From Hyperoplus lanceolatus (lineage: Eukaryota > Chordata > Actinopteri > Uranoscopiformes > Ammodytidae), in contig CM049416.1 in NCBI GenBank assembly GCA_026929865.2, positions 10,016,001 through 10,080,000 on the forward strand: DNA of 64,000 nt. The letters are read 5' to 3'. Each line of letters opens with the position of its first letter. Position 1 is the stretch's first letter. The translations under genes were made by a program, and so were the position numbers. Below the pieces are notes generated by a model that saw only the letters and a program-made list of their open reading frames with translations, had not been told where the DNA came from and did not search any database. Positions 59,469 through 64,000 of this stretch are shown here, piece by piece.

Positions 59469-62400
59469 TATTGTATACTGTCTTTTACAGAACTGCAACA
59501 TTGTGTCACTTCAGACACACTGAACTGAGTCACTGTCCTGAACATGCAATGTCATATTTAATTTACAAGTGATTTGTGTATGATTTTTAAATATGTTTTA
59601 TTCTAAGGCCTCCGACCATACCTTGATTACATCAATCTCTAGCATCAGTGAGTACATTAACATGAACATGTTTTCGTAACCCAGTTAACCCAGAAGTGGC
59701 TTGACTCATACAAATCAGTTTGAATTGGTCCTTCTCTTTATTATGGAAAAGCCTCAGTCAGCTGTCTAGCTGTCCTCCATTTCTGTGGTATGTAAACACC
59801 TTACAGTTTAGTCTTTTTACATGATACCTACAGTATTATTAAATTACTAATCATTCATTACTGTTTTTATATATTATGTAATTGATTATTCTGAGAGAGA
59901 AGCTGTTCTTTTTATATCTGTATTTTTCTGTTATTCTGTCACTCTATTGAAGATTATATCTATGTATTTCTCTGCCAATTTCTCCCATTTTCCTTTCTCT
60001 TTCTTGCTTGGTCCCTCTTCATTTTCTGTTCTATACCCCTGGGAAGAATTACAAATATAGGACAGGATATTAGCTTCCGCGACAGACTTAGTAGCACGCT
60101 TGACCAGTGAAATGTCACAACCATAGTCTGTATATAATTGGAAGAGGAAAAGTTCAGGTCCACTGGCGTCCAATTAAAAAGTATTGCATAAAGGTAATTA
60201 TGGGGTAAAGTTCATGGCAGTGTAACAGTGTTTGTGGTTTAGTTAGGGTAGATACAGAGATGTAAGGTAACTTGTATGCATGTCTGTGTTCATGAAGGAG
60301 CAGTAATAAGAATGAATGGTGTCTCTACACCAGACAACCAGAATGAACTGTGTAATGACTAAAATAGTCTCTGTCTCCCTCGCTCAGACAGGGGGCTGTC
60401 CAGCCTCCACAGAGTGTTCAGCCACTGCTGCATTGTGGCCCGGGGCCTCATTTGAATGGGCCTATAGTATTTTGTGTGAACAAGTCAGCGCCATTTGCAT
60501 TTGTTCCAGTCACAAAGGTTTAACAGGTCAATAGGGACTCCCTGGCAGAAAACTAACACGCTAGGGTACCTTTTTTTTCTCCCTCACTCACGTCTACTTC
60601 ATCACTGTGGTGGTCAGGCACCTCAAGCATGTGGTGTGTATACATGTGTGTGAGTGTGTTTTAGGACATGATTGGTGAAAGCAAGGTGCAGGCTCGGAAA
60701 ATAGAAGATTCAGGCTCTACTGACAAATGTTTAATTCACATAGCAGCAGATTGTTTGAGTGACGGAGAGGGTTTGTTTTGTGTGTGTGTGTGTGTGCTTG
60801 TGTGTGTGCAAAGAGAGCAGAGACTTCCTTCTATATATGCCAATGTCTTCAGGCCTGCAGATTTTCATATCCTAATCCTAGGTATTTACCCTGTTAACAC
60901 AATTTGTAACATTGAGTGGAACAATACGTGAAAATATGTAGGAGCTAATTGCACTTCACCAGGTTGGATATGGTAGGATAAATATCCATTTAGCCAATTA
61001 TGAAGATAATGAGATAAAAATAACTCTTTGCTTCATTTTTCTGTTCTCTAGGAACTTAAGACAATTTAGAAAGTCCTCTTTCGTATTCAGAAGCAAACAA
61101 AACACTAAAAAACTATTGTTTGCTTAAATGGCCGCAAGCTAGCAGTACTGATATTCTTAAAAGTGAGTGATAACTTTGCTATTATGCAATTTTTTAACGC
61201 AGTGACTTCCAACATAGAAACATCTTAACGTTCTATTTCTAATGTAATGAGCCATATACAAACTTACAAATGGTCATGTTAAAATTATTTCATTTGTGAG
61301 GAAAAGCATTTAGCTAAAGTATAATACCAAGAATCTGTCCTAACATTGTAAAACAGTTGTTTTTGTGCCAGCAGGCCTATTTGAGGAGAATATGTAGGGA
61401 GAACACCATATCGTCTCATTAAAGATTTATTGTGATTTTTGGAAGGAGAGCAGAATTCACTTTTTATGGCTCTATTTTCCTCTCTCGTTCACATGGCTGG
61501 CTTGGGGTTTTCACTATCCAAAACCAACAGCACAGTTAACAAGTAATTTTGTGCCAACTAAATGCTTATATACAGTATGTAATGTAATGTCATTTTCTGA
61601 AAACATTAACTTATTGCAAACCCTATGTACTTGAAATAATAGAATAATTTTGGTCCACCACCACACTTCCACCCACTTCATGTGGGTTGTTAGTGCAGTC
61701 ACGGCAGCAGGGTGTCCTAGTGCATAGAGAGATTGTCCTGGATTTAAAATGTCAAACGCAGCGTCCTCGTTATAGGCAGGTACGCTTCTGAAGGGTCCTC
61801 AGGCAGGACAGCACACCCCCTCCACCCACCCCCACCTACTCACTCACTCTGGGTAAGAGCTTCCAACTAAGTACGTCATGAGTGAATACACTGTAAAATG
61901 GTAGTGTCAGACTTAACACACTCATTGTTGACAGCTGCTTCTTGCATGTCAGTTTGTATGATTGAGAGGAGAACACAAAATCAACCCCAGGCCCTTTTTG
62001 ACTTTTTATATTAACAGTACAATGTTTATCAAAATGTAATAACCTTCAAAAAAACAGTGACACACAACTGGTAGTTACCACCTTGAAATTTGCAAACCCA
62101 CCAGAGTCTTGCTTGTGAAGCTCTGTAGCCCATGTTAAAGCTTGTTCCAGACATTAGCTAGTTTAATCACTGTATACACTAACATGTGCACTATAACGAA
62201 CCTGCCTTAGAGTCTTGGCGCACGTAGCATAAATAAAGCAGAATATACAGACACACACAGACACAGTGTATATAGTAGGATACAAAACTGTGCAAATCAT
62301 GCAGAACTGTACTCATGATTAAAACATGCACTGGTTGTATTTAGATCAGCACATTACAAGTAGTATTAAAGAGTGCTTTACAGAGGTATTTGACAGACAG

Positions 62401-64000
62401 CAGAGAAAAGAAAATCAAATATTTTGTGGCAGACCTGAGTGGGAGGTATGCTTACAATTGTTGCTTGAGACTGTCTGTCTACAGTACTGTGCTCTATTTT
62501 GTTGGCATTGTTTGTGTTGAAATGTGTTACCCTCTATTTGGACCTCTATTCCATTATATTTGAAAACGTACTGCAGTTGGGTCCTAAGCTAAGAGAAGCA
62601 AAGTGAGAGAGACCCAATCGTCAGGTGCAACAAGCTGCTAGCTAGGCCTGTAGCCAGGCCCAGAGAGCCAGACCTGGCAGCTCTGAGGCTGCGACGTGTG
62701 AAATGCTGCACACAAAGGAGCTTGCTCCATCTGTATGCACCCTACATAGGCAGGCTTTTGTTGCAGCCGACAGGCACATGACTGCTAGCATCTTAACCCC
62801 TGAGAGCCAGCCTTTCCCCTCTCACTCGACTTCGGCAGATACCACAGTGAGTTAATATTTATAGGAAAAAACAACACTTGATTTAAAATAAGAGCTATCG
62901 GTCCATTTGGGATTCACATGTGTGGTATTCCTGTGGACATTTTGCTCTGTTAAAACTCAGAGAGAAGTATAATGTAAATACCGGACTATACTTTTACTAT
63001 AACTTTTGTTGACTCATACTATAATTCTGTGACTTATTAATTCTGAGACAGTTAATATTCAGGCAAAGCCTTGTTAAAGCAAGTAGAGATACTATAATTT
63101 TTTTAAATCATTTGATCGGGTCTTCATTTTTAACAAGCATTTCGGGTTAATAACAAAGTCAACCATTAATTGGAAATTACCAAAGAACAAAACAAAAAAA
63201 GTGTTCAGTGTTTTTCCCGTTAATATATGTAAAAAATATGTAGAGGCAGGTTTAGATACAACATTTTAGTTTTTACATCTTAGCCTTAATGGCATTTTCT
63301 GTTTACTACCAGGCCAACTTTGCTTATTTGTCTGTATATTTTGAATAAAGTTGTAGGGACAGTTCAGAAATGAGACAGCTGACTCCCGCTGGGAGACCCC
63401 TCTGTAAAATCCAATTAATGATAAATCAGTAGCATCAAGACTCAACGGTGACTCGAAGGAGATGCTCTAACCTATTAGCACTCATTATTTTTAAATTTTA
63501 GTATTCTAGGTGGATGTCCTTGAGTAGATCATTACGTCACACACACACACTCTTTCTCTCTTTCTTGGTCTGGGAACGTTTTCCTCATTAAACCAGAGTA
63601 GAACAGCAATAAAAAAATTAAACAAATTATCCTCTAAAATCAGAACCTTTTCTTTTAGATATCCTGCTCATATAAATAGGTACAGTTGGTTTTTAATATA
63701 GATGGCCTTGTGGGCCTTCTGTAACCCAGACAACGCCGGACGTCTGTGAGCTTGTGTGACGCTGGGGTTATGTGTGTGCAGGCCTGTGCTCTATAAGAAA
63801 TCAAACAAATGCTCTCTTTGGAACATCCTGAACCCTTTGGACACAGGCGACTGAAACAAGCATGCTGTCACTTGCTCATCCAAGTGTCTTGATTTATGGA
63901 AACATGAAGAGAACAGAGGGAGAATCACAGGGAGGTTGTGTGCTGAATTTAAAAGTAATAGGCTTCACGTCACCCATGTACCTCCCAGCCACCGCCTTCC
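59469..64000. other. Right-hand intergenic region
   Basis: No exon that I can support. A TG run lies at about 60779-60797. A segment at 60385-60540 with balanced composition and an ATTTGCAT octamer-like motif could be conserved regulatory DNA. A GC-richer stretch lies at 62600-62850. No let-7 precursor or ppara exon was found. Confidence 0.5.

Overview
This window is vertebrate genomic DNA, most likely from a teleost fish. The evidence is two multi-exon genes with GT-AG introns, a WNT7B protein with a fish-like N-terminus, and a dense load of DNA transposons of kinds common in ray-finned fishes. No bacterial, CRISPR or operon-like structure is present.

The left third (about 3.2-20.7 kb) holds the only two protein-coding genes I can support. 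atxn10 (ataxin-10) lies on the plus strand in 11 exons from 3315 to 10758, and the exons join in frame to 485 residues. wnt7b lies on the minus strand in 4 coding exons from 20503 down to 14331, and they join in frame to 353 residues. The genes converge, with 3.6 kb between their stop codons. Human chromosome 22 has the same order (FBLN1, ATXN10, WNT7B), so the first ~0.9 kb may be the 3' end of fbln1. That point is inference from gene order. A CpG-rich, promoter-like segment at 37.86-38.72 kb on the plus strand has splice-like noncoding exons. By synteny it could start a transcript leading to the let-7a-3/let-7b host gene or ppara, neither of which is in the window.

From 23.6 to 34.8 kb lie scattered mobile elements. 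They are a Mutator-like MITE with a 9-bp target duplication, a TTAA-flanked MITE, a tRNA-derived SINE with a 16-bp duplication, and a large foldback element (two ~500-bp inverted arms) with a 5'-truncated LINE in its middle.

From 44.6 to 59.5 kb the sequence is almost entirely DNA transposons, many nested. The clearest stack is a hAT element at 51348-56457 with a perfect 8-bp target duplication. It has taken in a Mutator-like MITE, a second hAT and a piggyBac-like element, and the piggyBac-like element has itself taken in another Mutator-like MITE. Nearly all boundaries can be read from target-site duplications. An uninterrupted piggyBac-like copy at 46.8 kb serves as a natural empty site. 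A broken Ty3/gypsy fossil lies at about 56.5-56.9 kb.

The rest (21-23.6, 26.3-32.6, 34.8-37.8, 38.7-41.5, 42.6-44.6 and 59.5-64 kb) shows microsatellites and a few GC-richer stretches that could be conserved regulatory DNA, but no gene that I can defend.
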